DNA of 64,000 bases from Aggregatibacter segnis ATCC 33393 (GCF_000185305.1 NZ_GL622200.1:1701939-1765938), one strand, 5' to 3'. Positions 41,891 to 50,565 are shown, counted from the stretch's first letter. Program-made: numbers and translations. Notes: generated by a model from the sequence alone, not told the origin.

Positions 41891-44119
41891 ATGGTCGCTG
41901 TGAGAGGATCTCATTTATTAAATCCTAAAGATTTTGAGATTGAAAAATGGTGCGCTAATTTGAATGTCGCGGAAAATGTCAAAGCCAACTTAATAACGGC
42001 ATGGCATTATTCGCAACAGAAAATGACCTTGCGTGCCGAGCATCAGCAGGAAGAAGCCCATTTGCTGACGTTCGGCGTGGAAATGGTGGAAATCCTCAAC
42101 AGCTTAAACATGGATGCCGATAGCTTGTTCACCGCCATGCTCTTCCCTATTGTCCGCGATCAACTAGTGGATTTAGCCCAAATTGAAGAAGATTTCGGCG
42201 CGAATATCAGCAAACTGGTACGCGGTGTTATCGAAATGGACAATATCCGCCAACTCAACATCACCCATTCTGCCAGCAGCTTACAGGTGGATAACGTGCG
42301 CCGAATGTTGCTCGCCATGGTAGATGATTTCCGCTGTGTGATTATCAAATTGGCGGAACGTATAGCTTTCTTGCGTGATGCCGAAAAAAATTATACAGAA
42401 GAAGAACGCGTCCTCGCCGCGAAAGAATGTGCCAATATTTACGCCCCGCTTGCCAACCGCTTAGGCATCGGACAGCTCAAATGGGAACTGGAAGATTACT
42501 GTTTCCGTTATCTGCACCCGGAACAATATCGCGCCATCGCCAAATTATTAAAAGAGCGTCGTCTTGACCGCGAACAATATATTGCCGATTTTGTCTCCGA
42601 ACTTTCCGGTTATTTACAAGAAAATATCCCACAAGTCGAAGTGTATGGTCGCCCGAAACACATTTACAGCATTTGGCGAAAAATGCAGAAAAAGCACTTA
42701 GAGTTCAGTGACTTATATGACGTCCGCGCGGTGCGCATCGTCGTGCAAAAATTGCAAGATTGTTACACCGCACTTGGCATTGTACACACCCACTTCAAAC
42801 ATCTGCCAAAAGAATTCGACGATTATGTTGCCAATCCAAAACCGAACGGCTACCAATCTATTCACACCGTAGTGTTGGGTAAAGGTGGCAAACCGATCGA
42901 GGTACAAATTCGTACCCAACAAATGCACGATGATGCCGAGTTGGGCGTTGCGGCACACTGGAAATACAAAGAAGGCGCCAGCGCCGGTCGTAACGGCTAC
43001 GAAGAAAAAATCGCCTGGCTACGCAAACTCTTAGCGTGGCAAGACGATATTGCCGATTCCGGTGAAGTCATGGCGGAATTACGCAGCCAAGTGTTCGATG
43101 ATCGCGTGTATGTCTTTACACCGAAAGGCGAAGTCGTGGATTTACCAACCGGCTCCACGCCGCTGGATTTTGCCTACGCCATTCACAGTGAAATTGGTCA
43201 CCGTTGTATCGGCGCCAAAGTGGGCGGACGCATTGTGCCGTTCACCTATCAGCTCCAAATGGGCGATCAGGTGGATATCATCACGCAGAAAAACCCGAAC
43301 CCAAGCCGCGACTGGCTTAACCCGAATCTCGGCTTTACCCACACGGCAAAAGCCCGTGCAAAAATACACGCGTGGTTCAAAAAACAGGATCGGGACAAAA
43401 ACATTCCGGCCGGCAAAGAATTGTTGGAAAGTGAAATCAACCGCTTGGGCATCAGCTTAAAACAAGTGGAACAACAAGCCTTGCCGCGTTACAACCTAAA
43501 AAATCTCGATGATTTATACGCGGGCATCGGCGGCGGTGATATTCGTATCGGGCCGTTAATCAACTTCCTGCAAAACAAATTCATCAAAATTTCCGCACAG
43601 GAAGTGGATGAAGAAATCTTGCGTCACGTCAGCACCAAAAGTGCAGCTAACGCTCAACAAAAAACCGAACGTAAAGATTGCGTTATCGTCGAAGGCGTCG
43701 GCAACTTGATGCACCACATTGCACGTTGTTGCCAACCGATTCCGGGCGACAGCATTGTGGGCTACATCACCATGGGGCGTGGTATTTCTATTCACCGTTG
43801 TGATTGCGAACAATTCCTTGAGCTGCAAAGCGTTCACCCGGAACGTGTAGTCGAATCCCGTTGGGGCGATAATTATTCTAACGGCTTCCATCTCAACATT
43901 CGCATTGTGGCGTCAGATCGTAACGGCTTATTACGCGACATCACCACCGTGCTGGCAAACGACAAAATCAGCGTACTCGGCGTGTCTTCCCGTACGGATA
44001 CAAAACGCCAAGTGGCAAACATCGACATGCAAATTGAACTCAACAACGTGGAAATGTTGAGTAAGATTCTATCCCGTTTGGAAAAACTGGATGATGTCAT
44101 TGAAGCTAAACGCCTCTAA
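41891..44119 (+). CDS. relA: GTP pyrophosphokinase RelA
   Basis: The 742-residue ribosome-bound synthetase makes (p)ppGpp when uncharged tRNA enters the A site. The N-terminal HD hydrolase domain is inactive: the place where SpoT has HD reads AMLFPIVRDQLVDL. The synthetase domain includes RPKHIYSIWRKMQ and NPKPNGYQSIHTVVLG. A TGS domain (VYVFTPKGEVVDLPTGSTPL), a conserved-cysteine region (HIARCCQPIPGD) and a C-terminal ACT domain (RIVASDRNGLLRDITTVLA) follow. The lack of HD identifies it as RelA rather than SpoT. Confidence 0.98.
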   Translation: MVAVRGSHLLNPKDFEIEKWCANLNVAENVKANLITAWHYSQQKMTLRAEHQQEEAHLLTFGVEMVEILNSLNMDADSLFTAMLFPIVRDQLVDLAQIEEDFGANISKLVRGVIEMDNIRQLNITHSASSLQVDNVRRMLLAMVDDFRCVIIKLAERIAFLRDAEKNYTEEERVLAAKECANIYAPLANRLGIGQLKWELEDYCFRYLHPEQYRAIAKLLKERRLDREQYIADFVSELSGYLQENIPQVEVYGRPKHIYSIWRKMQKKHLEFSDLYDVRAVRIVVQKLQDCYTALGIVHTHFKHLPKEFDDYVANPKPNGYQSIHTVVLGKGGKPIEVQIRTQQMHDDAELGVAAHWKYKEGASAGRNGYEEKIAWLRKLLAWQDDIADSGEVMAELRSQVFDDRVYVFTPKGEVVDLPTGSTPLDFAYAIHSEIGHRCIGAKVGGRIVPFTYQLQMGDQVDIITQKNPNPSRDWLNPNLGFTHTAKARAKIHAWFKKQDRDKNIPAGKELLESEINRLGISLKQVEQQALPRYNLKNLDDLYAGIGGGDIRIGPLINFLQNKFIKISAQEVDEEILRHVSTKSAANAQQKTERKDCVIVEGVGNLMHHIARCCQPIPGDSIVGYITMGRGISIHRCDCEQFLELQSVHPERVVESRWGDNYSNGFHLNIRIVASDRNGLLRDITTVLANDKISVLGVSSRTDTKRQVANIDMQIELNNVEMLSKILSRLEKLDDVIEAKRL

Positions 44120-44143
44120 TAACAATAAACAAAGGAAAACCTA

Positions 44144-44500
44144 ATGGACAAAACGACAGGGCTAACCCACTTAATCAAATCCACTCAATATTCCATGCAA
44201 GGCTTAAAAAGTGCGGTCAAATATGAAACTGCTTTTCGCCACGAGCTTTTTTGCTGCCTTTTCATGATTCCACTTGCCCTATGGCTTGGTGATGATGCGG
44301 TTGAAAAAGCACTGATGATCGGCAGCGTATTGTTAGTCTTGGTGGTAGAACTGCTCAATAGCGCCATCGAAGCAGTGGTGGATCGCATTGGTACAGAACG
44401 CCACGAACTCTCCGGCCGCGCCAAAGATCAAGGTTCTGCCGCCGTGTTTGTTGCCCTGGTTATTGTCGCGATAACTTGGGCGTTCATGTTGTTTAATTAA
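44144..44500 (+). CDS. dgkA: Diacylglycerol kinase
   Basis: The 118-residue membrane enzyme has three helices and phosphorylates diacylglycerol released during osmoregulated glucan or lipid A modification. The family active-site signature is VVELLNSAIEAVVDRIG, and KYETAFRHELFCCLF is the N-terminal conserved part. AAAGGAAAACCTA precedes the ATG. It lies 24 nt after relA and is probably cotranscribed. Confidence 0.97.
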   Translation: MDKTTGLTHLIKSTQYSMQGLKSAVKYETAFRHELFCCLFMIPLALWLGDDAVEKALMIGSVLLVLVVELLNSAIEAVVDRIGTERHELSGRAKDQGSAAVFVALVIVAITWAFMLFN

Positions 44501-44604
44501 AAACGTAGTCAAAACTAACCGCACTTTACTTTCGCAAATGGAGAGAAAGGAGGGGGGAGTTTATGAAACAAAAAATGAGCTAAAACAAAGCGTAATATTT
44601 TATT

Positions 44605-44636
44605 AGGAGATGATTTAAACCGTCTCCTTTCTTTTT
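44605..44636. terminator. Hairpin between dgkA and the MerR gene
   Basis: AGGAGA (44605-44610) and TCTCCT (44623-44628) pair, followed by TTCTTTTT on the plus strand. It overlaps the last codons of the MerR gene. Confidence 0.55.
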
Positions 44637-45013
44637 GCCTGAAGCCCTGCTATGGCTTTGCATTCCGACTTACTATGTTTTCCCTTAATGGCGATGGATT
44701 GTAAAAACGCTTTGATATCTTGTAATTGTGAAATTTTTTCTTCCACCCGCGTCAGTTGCTTAAGCACCAATTTGTCAGCGTAATAATGATTAGCAGTGTG
44801 AAATTTGAGTGCATTGAGTTGTTTAATATCTTCTAAAGAAAAACCTAGCGTACGGCAGTTTTTAATAAAAATAAGCTGCGTTATGCTTTCTTCGTCATAC
44901 GATCGGTAACCGTTAGCCTGTCGTTTTGGTTCCGGTAAGACGCCTTGTTTTTCATAGTAACGAATGGTTTCTAAGTGAATCCCGGTACGTTTACTCAGCT
45001 CATTGACTTTCAT
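44615..45013 (-). CDS. MerR family metal-responsive regulator
   Basis: The start MKVNELSKRTGIHLETIRYY (after GGAAGAA) is chosen over 45040; the product is 132 residues. The N-terminal winged helix is typical: IRYYEKQGVLPEPKRQANGYRSY, then FIKNCRTLGFSLEDIKQL. A dimerisation coiled coil (TRVEEKISQLQDIKAFLQS) follows. Only one cysteine (SECKAIAGL) remains in the C-terminal effector region, so the inducer is uncertain; Zn, Cd or Cu are options. It is divergent from a CDF exporter and flanks a perfect MerR-type operator, so it almost certainly controls that gene. Confidence 0.9.
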   Translation of the reverse strand: MKVNELSKRTGIHLETIRYYEKQGVLPEPKRQANGYRSYDEESITQLIFIKNCRTLGFSLEDIKQLNALKFHTANHYYADKLVLKQLTRVEEKISQLQDIKAFLQSIAIKGKHSKSECKAIAGLQAKRKETV

Positions 45014-45055
45014 TTCTTCCTCTCCCCAAATATTTACCATTCTAACAAAAAATAC

Positions 45056-45086
45056 TTGATCCCGTAGTCCCTACGGGCTTTAAGCT
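45056..45086 (+). promoter_or_regulatory. MerR-type promoter/operator of the CDF exporter
   Basis: A -35 TTGATC (45056-45061) and -10 TAAGCT (45081-45086) are separated by 19 nt, the overlong spacer of MerR-activated promoters. The spacer contains a perfect 7-bp dyad CCCGTAG-tcc-CTACGGG (45061-45077). DNA untwisting by the metal-bound regulator would align the two elements. Confidence 0.85.
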
Positions 45087-45116
45087 GTTCTGCACTCAAA
45101 CAAATTAAGTAAGTAA

Positions 45117-45136
45117 GGAAGGAAGGAAGGAAGGAA
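45117..45136 (+). repeat. GGAA x5 tetranucleotide repeat at the ribosome-binding site
   Basis: Five perfect GGAA units end 4 nt before the ATG of the CDF exporter and supply its Shine-Dalgarno sequence. They are preceded by a related AAGTAAGTAA stretch. Pasteurellaceae commonly use tetranucleotide tracts for phase variation. Confidence 0.9.
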
Positions 45137-45140
45137 CGAG

Positions 45141-45782
45141 ATGCTACATCAACACAAACACGAACATTCACACGCTCATACACCAACAAATAAAAAGATT
45201 TTAAGCACCAGTTTGGTCATTATCAGCAGCTATATGATCATCGAGTTTTTAGGTGGCTATTATTTTAATAGCCTCGCCTTAATGGCTGACGCCGGGCATA
45301 TGGCAAATGACAGCCTATCGTTGCTCCTCGCCCTCATTGCTTTGTTTTTAAATGCACAAAACCAAAAAAGGTTCGCGCTGTTAAATGGCACTTCTCTGAT
45401 TGTGGTGGCAATATGGATTTTGGTGGAAGCGACAGAACGTTGGCAATACCCAACGACAATGTTGGCGTTGCCTATGCTAGGTGTTGCCATCACTGGACTC
45501 TTGGTAAACATTTTCGTAGCTTGGCTAATGATGAAAGGCGATCATGAAAACTTAAACATCAAAGCCGCCTATTTACACGTATTAGCTGACCTGTTTGGCT
45601 CTCTGGTGGCAATTATCGCCGGATTAAGCGCATGGCTACTAAACTGGCAATGGGTTGACCTTGTCGCCAGCAGTATTTTAAGCCTACTAATATTGCGAAG
45701 CGGTGCCTCTGTTGTCTATCAAGCCTTTAAAGCATTACGAAACAATGAATCGCATTTTGATACAACACCACACCAACATTAA
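45141..45782 (+). CDS. Cation diffusion facilitator (CDF) metal exporter
   Basis: The 213-residue membrane protein has about six helices and exports divalent metal by H+ antiport. The N-terminus is histidine-rich (HQHKHEHSHAHTP). Metal-site residues appear in ALMADAGHMAND (helix 2) and HVLADLFGSL (helix 5). Compared with usual CzcD-type proteins it lacks the TFG-x-x-R-x-E segment between helices 2 and 3, and it has almost no C-terminal cytoplasmic domain. The divergent MerR gene and operator imply metal-induced expression; Zn is the most likely substrate but is not shown. Confidence 0.9.
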   Translation: MLHQHKHEHSHAHTPTNKKILSTSLVIISSYMIIEFLGGYYFNSLALMADAGHMANDSLSLLLALIALFLNAQNQKRFALLNGTSLIVVAIWILVEATERWQYPTTMLALPMLGVAITGLLVNIFVAWLMMKGDHENLNIKAAYLHVLADLFGSLVAIIAGLSAWLLNWQWVDLVASSILSLLILRSGASVVYQAFKALRNNESHFDTTPHQH

Positions 45783-45794
45783 AAAACTGTAACA

Positions 45795-45830
45795 AAAAAG
45801 ACCGCACTTTTTATCAAGTGCGGTCTTTTT
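45795..45830. terminator. Paired-USS terminator between the CDF gene and ftsX
   Basis: AAAAAGACCGCACTT and AAGTGCGGTCTTTTT form a 15-bp perfect stem with A and T flanks, so it serves both convergent genes. Confidence 0.92.
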
Positions 45831-45848
45831 CTTTTGTGTTTTTATCCT

Positions 45849-46781
45849 CTAACCTTTCTTATCCAACAAGCGAATATAACGTGTGGCCGATAACCATGCG
45901 CCGATGTAGCCCATAATGATGCAAACCACGAGTAAGAAAAGGAATTCCACCAATCCTAAGCCGTTCAAGTTGAAATTGACGGCAAAGATATCAGTCACGT
46001 ATTTCACCGCACCGGTGAAATAGCCAATGGTGAGGCTACTGAAAATACACGCGAAGAAACCGCCGAGCGCGGCATAAATCATGCCGGTGTAAAGGAACGG
46101 GCGCAGGATGAATTGATCAGTGGCGCCAAGCAATTTCATCACTTCAATATTCGATTGATTGCTGTAAACGTCAGCGCGAATGCTGTTACCGATCACCAAG
46201 AAAACCGCCACCGCCATCAGCACAGTACAGAAAATGGCCACATGTGCCACCAACCAAGTCAGGGCGGTCAGTTTTTCCAACCAATCGTTATCCAAACGCA
46301 CTTCCTGCACGCCTTTGATTTTGTCCAAGTTTTCCCGTAATTCATTGCGTTGTTGCGACTCGTTAAACGCTTTAGTCGGTTTAATCATTACCACCGCCGG
46401 CAACGGATTATCATCCAACACGTCCAACTCTTCGCTAAAGCCAGACCAATGGCGAAACTCGTTCAAACTTTCCTGACGAGAAATATAATTTAATGATTCA
46501 ACCCCTTCTTGCTGACGGATTTTTTCCACCACCAAGTTGGCATCCTCTTCCGACAAGTTTTTATGTAAATATACGGTTAGTTCACTTTCGGGGTAAAACT
46601 GCGTGGTGGCGTGATGAATATTTTTCCAAAGCAAATAGCTCACGGTCGGAATCGTTAAAGAGACGGCGATCACCAACACGGTTAACAATGTCGCAAACTT
46701 ACGTTTCATTAAGTCCGCCAACACCGCACGCAACACGTACACACTTTGCACGCCAAAAGGGAAATTCAAACGAAAACTCAT
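45849..46781 (-). CDS. ftsX: Cell division protein FtsX
   Basis: The 310-residue inner-membrane protein has four helices and a periplasmic loop after the first one (SELTVYLHKNLSEEDANLVV region). It partners FtsE to control peptidoglycan amidases (through EnvC) at the septum. The C-terminal permease part includes SNIEVMKLLGATDQFILRPF, the FtsX/MacB motif. It starts 8 nt after ftsE. The ftsY-ftsE-ftsX order is as in E. coli. Confidence 0.96.
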   Translation of the reverse strand: MSFRLNFPFGVQSVYVLRAVLADLMKRKFATLLTVLVIAVSLTIPTVSYLLWKNIHHATTQFYPESELTVYLHKNLSEEDANLVVEKIRQQEGVESLNYISRQESLNEFRHWSGFSEELDVLDDNPLPAVVMIKPTKAFNESQQRNELRENLDKIKGVQEVRLDNDWLEKLTALTWLVAHVAIFCTVLMAVAVFLVIGNSIRADVYSNQSNIEVMKLLGATDQFILRPFLYTGMIYAALGGFFACIFSSLTIGYFTGAVKYVTDIFAVNFNLNGLGLVEFLFLLVVCIIMGYIGAWLSATRYIRLLDKKG

Positions 46782-46789
46782 GTTGTCTC

Positions 46790-47440
46790 CTAGCGTAAAT
46801 AACCTTGCTCAAGCACCAAGCAAGGTTTTGGTTTTTGTTGCACGATGCCCATGTCATGGGTGGCGATTAACACCGTCATACCGAGACGATTGAATTCTTC
46901 AAATAAATTGAAGATCTCTAAGGAGAGTGCACTATCTAAGTTCCCGGTAGGTTCATCTGCCAACAATAATTGCGGTTTATGCACCACGGCACGCGCGATA
47001 TCAATGCGTTGTTGTTCACCACCGGACAAGTGTGCCGGCAAGTGATTTGCACGATCACGCAATCCCACACGATCCAATGCTGCCAACGCACGGCTATTGG
47101 CATCTTTCGGATGTTGTCCGGCAATAATCAATGGCAGCGCCACGTTATCCAAGACGGAACGATCGGGCAATAAGCGATAGTCTTGATGCACCATGCCGAT
47201 TTGGCGGCGTAAAAATGGCACTTCATGACGAGATAAGCGGGTAATATCGTGACCGTTAAACCAAATTTGCCCGCCATTGGCACGTTCCATGCCCATAATT
47301 AATTTCAGCAGGGTACTTTTCCCCGCACCGGAATGCCCTACCAAATAGGTCATACTGCCTACCGGTAAATGAAAGCTTAACCCTTGCAGCGCCGGTTTTC
47401 CGCCCAAATACGCTTTACTCACATTTGCAAATCGAATCAT
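46790..47440 (-). CDS. ftsE: Cell division ATP-binding protein FtsE
   Basis: The 216-residue ABC ATPase of the divisome starts MIRFANVSKAYLGGKPALQ. Walker A is GHSGAGKSTLL, the signature is LSGGEQQRIDIARA, Walker B is LLLADEPTGNLD and the switch His is in IATHDMG. It forms a complex with FtsX and, in gammaproteobacteria, contributes to FtsA/FtsZ regulation. It begins 39 nt after ftsY. Confidence 0.97.
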   Translation of the reverse strand: MIRFANVSKAYLGGKPALQGLSFHLPVGSMTYLVGHSGAGKSTLLKLIMGMERANGGQIWFNGHDITRLSRHEVPFLRRQIGMVHQDYRLLPDRSVLDNVALPLIIAGQHPKDANSRALAALDRVGLRDRANHLPAHLSGGEQQRIDIARAVVHKPQLLLADEPTGNLDSALSLEIFNLFEEFNRLGMTVLIATHDMGIVQQKPKPCLVLEQGYLR

Positions 47441-47479
47441 TTTTCTTCTCTAAAAAACACGTCATTTTTGAACCGCACT

Positions 47480-48994
47480 TTATTCCTCTTCATGAGCAAA
47501 TAAAGCGTCAATAAATTCTTCTGCGTTAAATTCGCGTAAATCTTCAATTTTTTCACCTACGCCGATATAGCGGATCGGCAAATTAAACTGGTCGGCGATA
47601 GCAAAAATCACGCCGCCTTTGGCGGTACCATCCAATTTGGTTAAGCTAATGCCGGTAAGCCCAACGGCTTCGTTAAATAACTTAGCTTGGCTAATGGCAT
47701 TTTGACCGGTGCCCGCATCCAGGGTGAGCATAATTTCATGCGGTGCACTTTCATCGTATTTTTTCATCACGCGCACGATTTTCTTCAGCTCGTCCATCAA
47801 GTTATTTTTATTTTGTAAACGACCGGCGGTGTCGGCAATAAGCACATCAATATTGCGCGCTGCCGCCGATTGCATCGCATCAAAAATCACCGATGCAGAA
47901 TCGGAACCGGTGCTTTGTGCCACAACCGGAATATGATTACGCTCGCCCCACACTTGCAACTGCTCTACTGCGGCGGCTCGGAAAGTATCACCCGCCGCCA
48001 ACATGACAGATTTGCCTTCCATTTGGAATTTACGCGCCAGTTTGCCGATGGTAGTGGTTTTCCCTACGCCATTCACCCCCACCATTAAAATCACATAAGG
48101 CTTTTTGCTGCCATCAATGCGTAATGGTTGCGCCACCGGTTTTAAAATCTCGCCCATTTCCAATTTAAGTTGTTGGTATAAGGTATCTGCGTTTTGTAAC
48201 TGCTGACGGGTCGCATGTTGCGTTAAGTTATTGATAATTTTTGTGGTAGTCGGCACGCCGATATCGGCAATGAGAAGTTGTTCTTCTAATTCTTCAAACA
48301 ATTCATCATCGATTTTTTTACCGAGGAAGAAACTGCGGAAGCCTGCCCCGATGTTTTGTTTGGTTTTTACCAAGCCTTTGAGTAATCGGCTAAAAAAACC
48401 ACCCTCGCTTGGTTTTTCCTGTGTTTCTACGATGTCGGCAACGGCGCTTTCTTCTTCGAATTCTTCCGCTTCAACAACAGATTCATCTTCAATATTCACC
48501 GCTCTTTCGGCTTGTACGTCTGCTTCGCTCTCAGAAAGTGCGGTTGAATTTTCCAGCGTTTCTTCAATAGATTGAGTTGACTCATCTGATGGCACAAGCG
48601 TCGATGCTTGTGCCGCTGGGTTTTCCTCTTGAGAGATCTCTACTTGAACATCATGGCTTTCAGGCGCAGGCATAGTAGAAGCTTGTTCAACCGATGGCGC
48701 ACGCTTCATAGCGTGTGCCCCATCTTCTTCCGATTGCGTTATTTCAGATTGAGCTTCATGAAGTTCAGGCACAAGCGTGGACGCTTGCGCCATCAATGTC
48801 TCTTCTGTTGATGGATTTTCGCGCGCAGTTTTATCTAAAAGTGCGGTCGTTTTTTCTGCCGTTTCTTGCACTTCAGATTCATTAGGGAGCTGTTCTTTTG
48901 ACTCCGGTTCTTTCGGTTCCGTTGATTCTCCTTGTTTATTTTTGCTTAATCCGAACCAAGACCAAAATCCGCCTTTTTTCTCTTCATCTGACAT
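47480..48994 (-). CDS. ftsY: Signal recognition particle receptor FtsY
   Basis: The start MSDEEKKGGFWSWFGLSKNK is chosen; the frame runs 21 codons further upstream into the rsmD leader. The 504-residue GTPase docks SRP-ribosome complexes at the membrane. A long acidic A domain (about residues 15-200) contains recurring AQASTLVPE-like segments. The NG domain has GVNGVGKTTTIGKLA (G1), DTAGRLQNKNNLMDEL and TKLDGTAKGG (G4). First gene of ftsYEX, divergent from rsmD. Confidence 0.97.
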   Translation of the reverse strand: MSDEEKKGGFWSWFGLSKNKQGESTEPKEPESKEQLPNESEVQETAEKTTALLDKTARENPSTEETLMAQASTLVPELHEAQSEITQSEEDGAHAMKRAPSVEQASTMPAPESHDVQVEISQEENPAAQASTLVPSDESTQSIEETLENSTALSESEADVQAERAVNIEDESVVEAEEFEEESAVADIVETQEKPSEGGFFSRLLKGLVKTKQNIGAGFRSFFLGKKIDDELFEELEEQLLIADIGVPTTTKIINNLTQHATRQQLQNADTLYQQLKLEMGEILKPVAQPLRIDGSKKPYVILMVGVNGVGKTTTIGKLARKFQMEGKSVMLAAGDTFRAAAVEQLQVWGERNHIPVVAQSTGSDSASVIFDAMQSAAARNIDVLIADTAGRLQNKNNLMDELKKIVRVMKKYDESAPHEIMLTLDAGTGQNAISQAKLFNEAVGLTGISLTKLDGTAKGGVIFAIADQFNLPIRYIGVGEKIEDLREFNAEEFIDALFAHEEE

Positions 48995-49073
48995 AAATTG
49001 CCCACTCTTGTTTAAACTTGATAAAATGCCGCTCATTCTAGCAAAAAAACACATCATTTTCCTGCCGATTTAT

Positions 49074-49658
49074 ATGAAAAAAGCAACAACACAACAAAGC
49101 ACGAAAGGCGAAGTACGCATTATCGCCGGCTTATGGCGCGGACGAAAATTACCGGTGCTGCCATCCCAAGGCTTGCGCCCTACCGGAGATCGTGTAAAAG
49201 AAACCCTATTCAATTGGCTCATGCCTTATATCGTTGACAGTGAATGCTTAGACGGGTTTGCCGGTAGCGGTTCTCTTGGCTTTGAAGCGCTTTCGCGCCA
49301 AGCGGCAAAGGTGACATTTCTGGAATTGGAAAAAGCCGTGGCGCAGCAGTTAAACAAGAATATTCAAACCTTAAAATGTGCCGATCGCGCGCAAGTCGTC
49401 AATCAAAACAGCTTGCACTTTTTAAATCAGCCACAAAATCAACCGCACTTTGATGTGGTCTTTCTCGATCCGCCCTTTCATTTTAATTTAGCCGAGCAAG
49501 CCATGGCTCTATTAGCGCAAAACAACTGGCTGCGTCCGCAAGCCTTGATTTATGTGGAAACGGAAAAAGGCAAGGAACCGAACGTACCGGAAAACTGGCA
49601 TGTATTAAAACAAAAAGACAGCGGTCAAGTGAGTTATCGATTATATCAAGCGGAGTAA
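49074..49658 (+). CDS. rsmD: 16S rRNA (guanine(966)-N2)-methyltransferase RsmD
   Basis: The start MKKATTQQSTKGEVRIIAGL fits the family; the much longer frame from 48777 is antisense to ftsY and rejected. The 194-residue enzyme has LRPTGDRVKETLFNWL, the SAM motif CLDGFAGSGSLGFEALS and the N6/N2-MTase tetrapeptide region VVFLDPPFHF. It modifies assembled 30S particles. Divergence from ftsY is as in E. coli. Confidence 0.96.
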   Translation: MKKATTQQSTKGEVRIIAGLWRGRKLPVLPSQGLRPTGDRVKETLFNWLMPYIVDSECLDGFAGSGSLGFEALSRQAAKVTFLELEKAVAQQLNKNIQTLKCADRAQVVNQNSLHFLNQPQNQPHFDVVFLDPPFHFNLAEQAMALLAQNNWLRPQALIYVETEKGKEPNVPENWHVLKQKDSGQVSYRLYQAE

Positions 49659-49674
49659 TCTCCGCTCTTTTTTT
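49649..49674 (+). terminator. Intrinsic terminator overlapping the rsmD stop
   Basis: AGCGGAG and CTCCGCT form a perfect 7-bp stem with a TAAT loop, followed by eight-T-rich sequence. The rsmD stop codon is inside the loop. Confidence 0.9.
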
Positions 49675-49805
49675 GCTGAAATCGCAACAATTTCACAAAA
49701 TTTCCTTAAGATTTCACCCTATTAATTCACGTTTCATTTATATTTTTTTGTATAAAAAAACACACTTCTCATACCACTTGATCATCATAATTTTAGCATT
49801 CTCCA

Positions 49806-50565
49806 TTTGACGGCACACTGCTCAACAGCCAACATCAGATCACACCAAAAACGGAAGAAGCGATTAAGAATGTGCTAAAACAAGGCATTCCGTTTATTCC
49901 TGTTTCCGCCCGTCCGCCTTACGCCATTACGCCTTACACAGAACAACTCTGGGGCACAACATGGTATGATTTGTTACAGCGGCGCATTAATTTTAGATAA
50001 AAATCTGACCGCACTTTATAGCGTGACTTTAGAACCCCAGGACTTACAAAAACTCAACGCGCTTTTAGCCGATTTTACGCACCTTTCCATCAGCTACTAC
50101 GCCGGTTTGGATTGGTTTTGTAATGATGTGAACAATAATTGGATCAAGCAAGAAAGCGAAATTACGGGCTTAAGCGCCAAGTTGCTGCAAGGCAACCTCA
50201 CGGATGTACACAAAATATTAGTCATGGGCAGCGCCGAAGAAATCCAAACGGTAGAACCCGTACTGAAACAAGCCCTACCACACTTAAGTATTCACCGCTC
50301 CAAAGACGAATATTTAGAAATCATGAACTCTGCCGCGACCAAAGCAAAAGCCATTCAATTTATGGAACAGCATTTGGGCATTAGTGCCGAACAAGTTATC
50401 GCTTTCGGCGACAATTTTAACGACTTGGATATGTTGCAATACGCCGGCCTTAGCATCGCCATGGGCAACGCCCCCGATGCCATCAAACAAGCGGCAAAAG
50501 AAGTCACCGCCACGAATAACGAAGACGGTATTGCATTGGTGTTAAATCGTGTGTTTGGGAAGTAA
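49806..50565 (+). pseudogene. Frameshifted Cof-type HAD phosphatase
   Basis: Frame A (49806-50000) encodes FDGTLLNSQHQITPKTEEAI and IPFIPVSARPPYAITPY, the N-terminal HAD-IIB start, then stops. Frame B (from 49966) continues with MICYSGALILDKNLT and the intact C-terminal HAD motif AFGDNFNDLDMLQYAG. The two frames are offset by one, so an indel lies near 49930-49970. Upstream of FDGTLL the expected first aspartate and start codon are also missing. The enzyme would have been a sugar-phosphate or PLP-type phosphatase. Frame B alone (199 residues) may be annotated as a gene, but it lacks the catalytic Asp. Between 49675 and 49805 I see no gene. Confidence 0.85.

Noticed and set aside
48777..49073. 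Long 5' extension of the rsmD reading frame
   Set aside because: It is antisense to the FtsY A domain and codes low-complexity serine-rich sequence without RsmD similarity; homology begins at 49074.
49966..50565. Intact 199-residue HAD protein
   Set aside because: It lacks the N-terminal catalytic Asp motif, which is present in the neighbouring frame just upstream; better read as part of a frameshifted gene.
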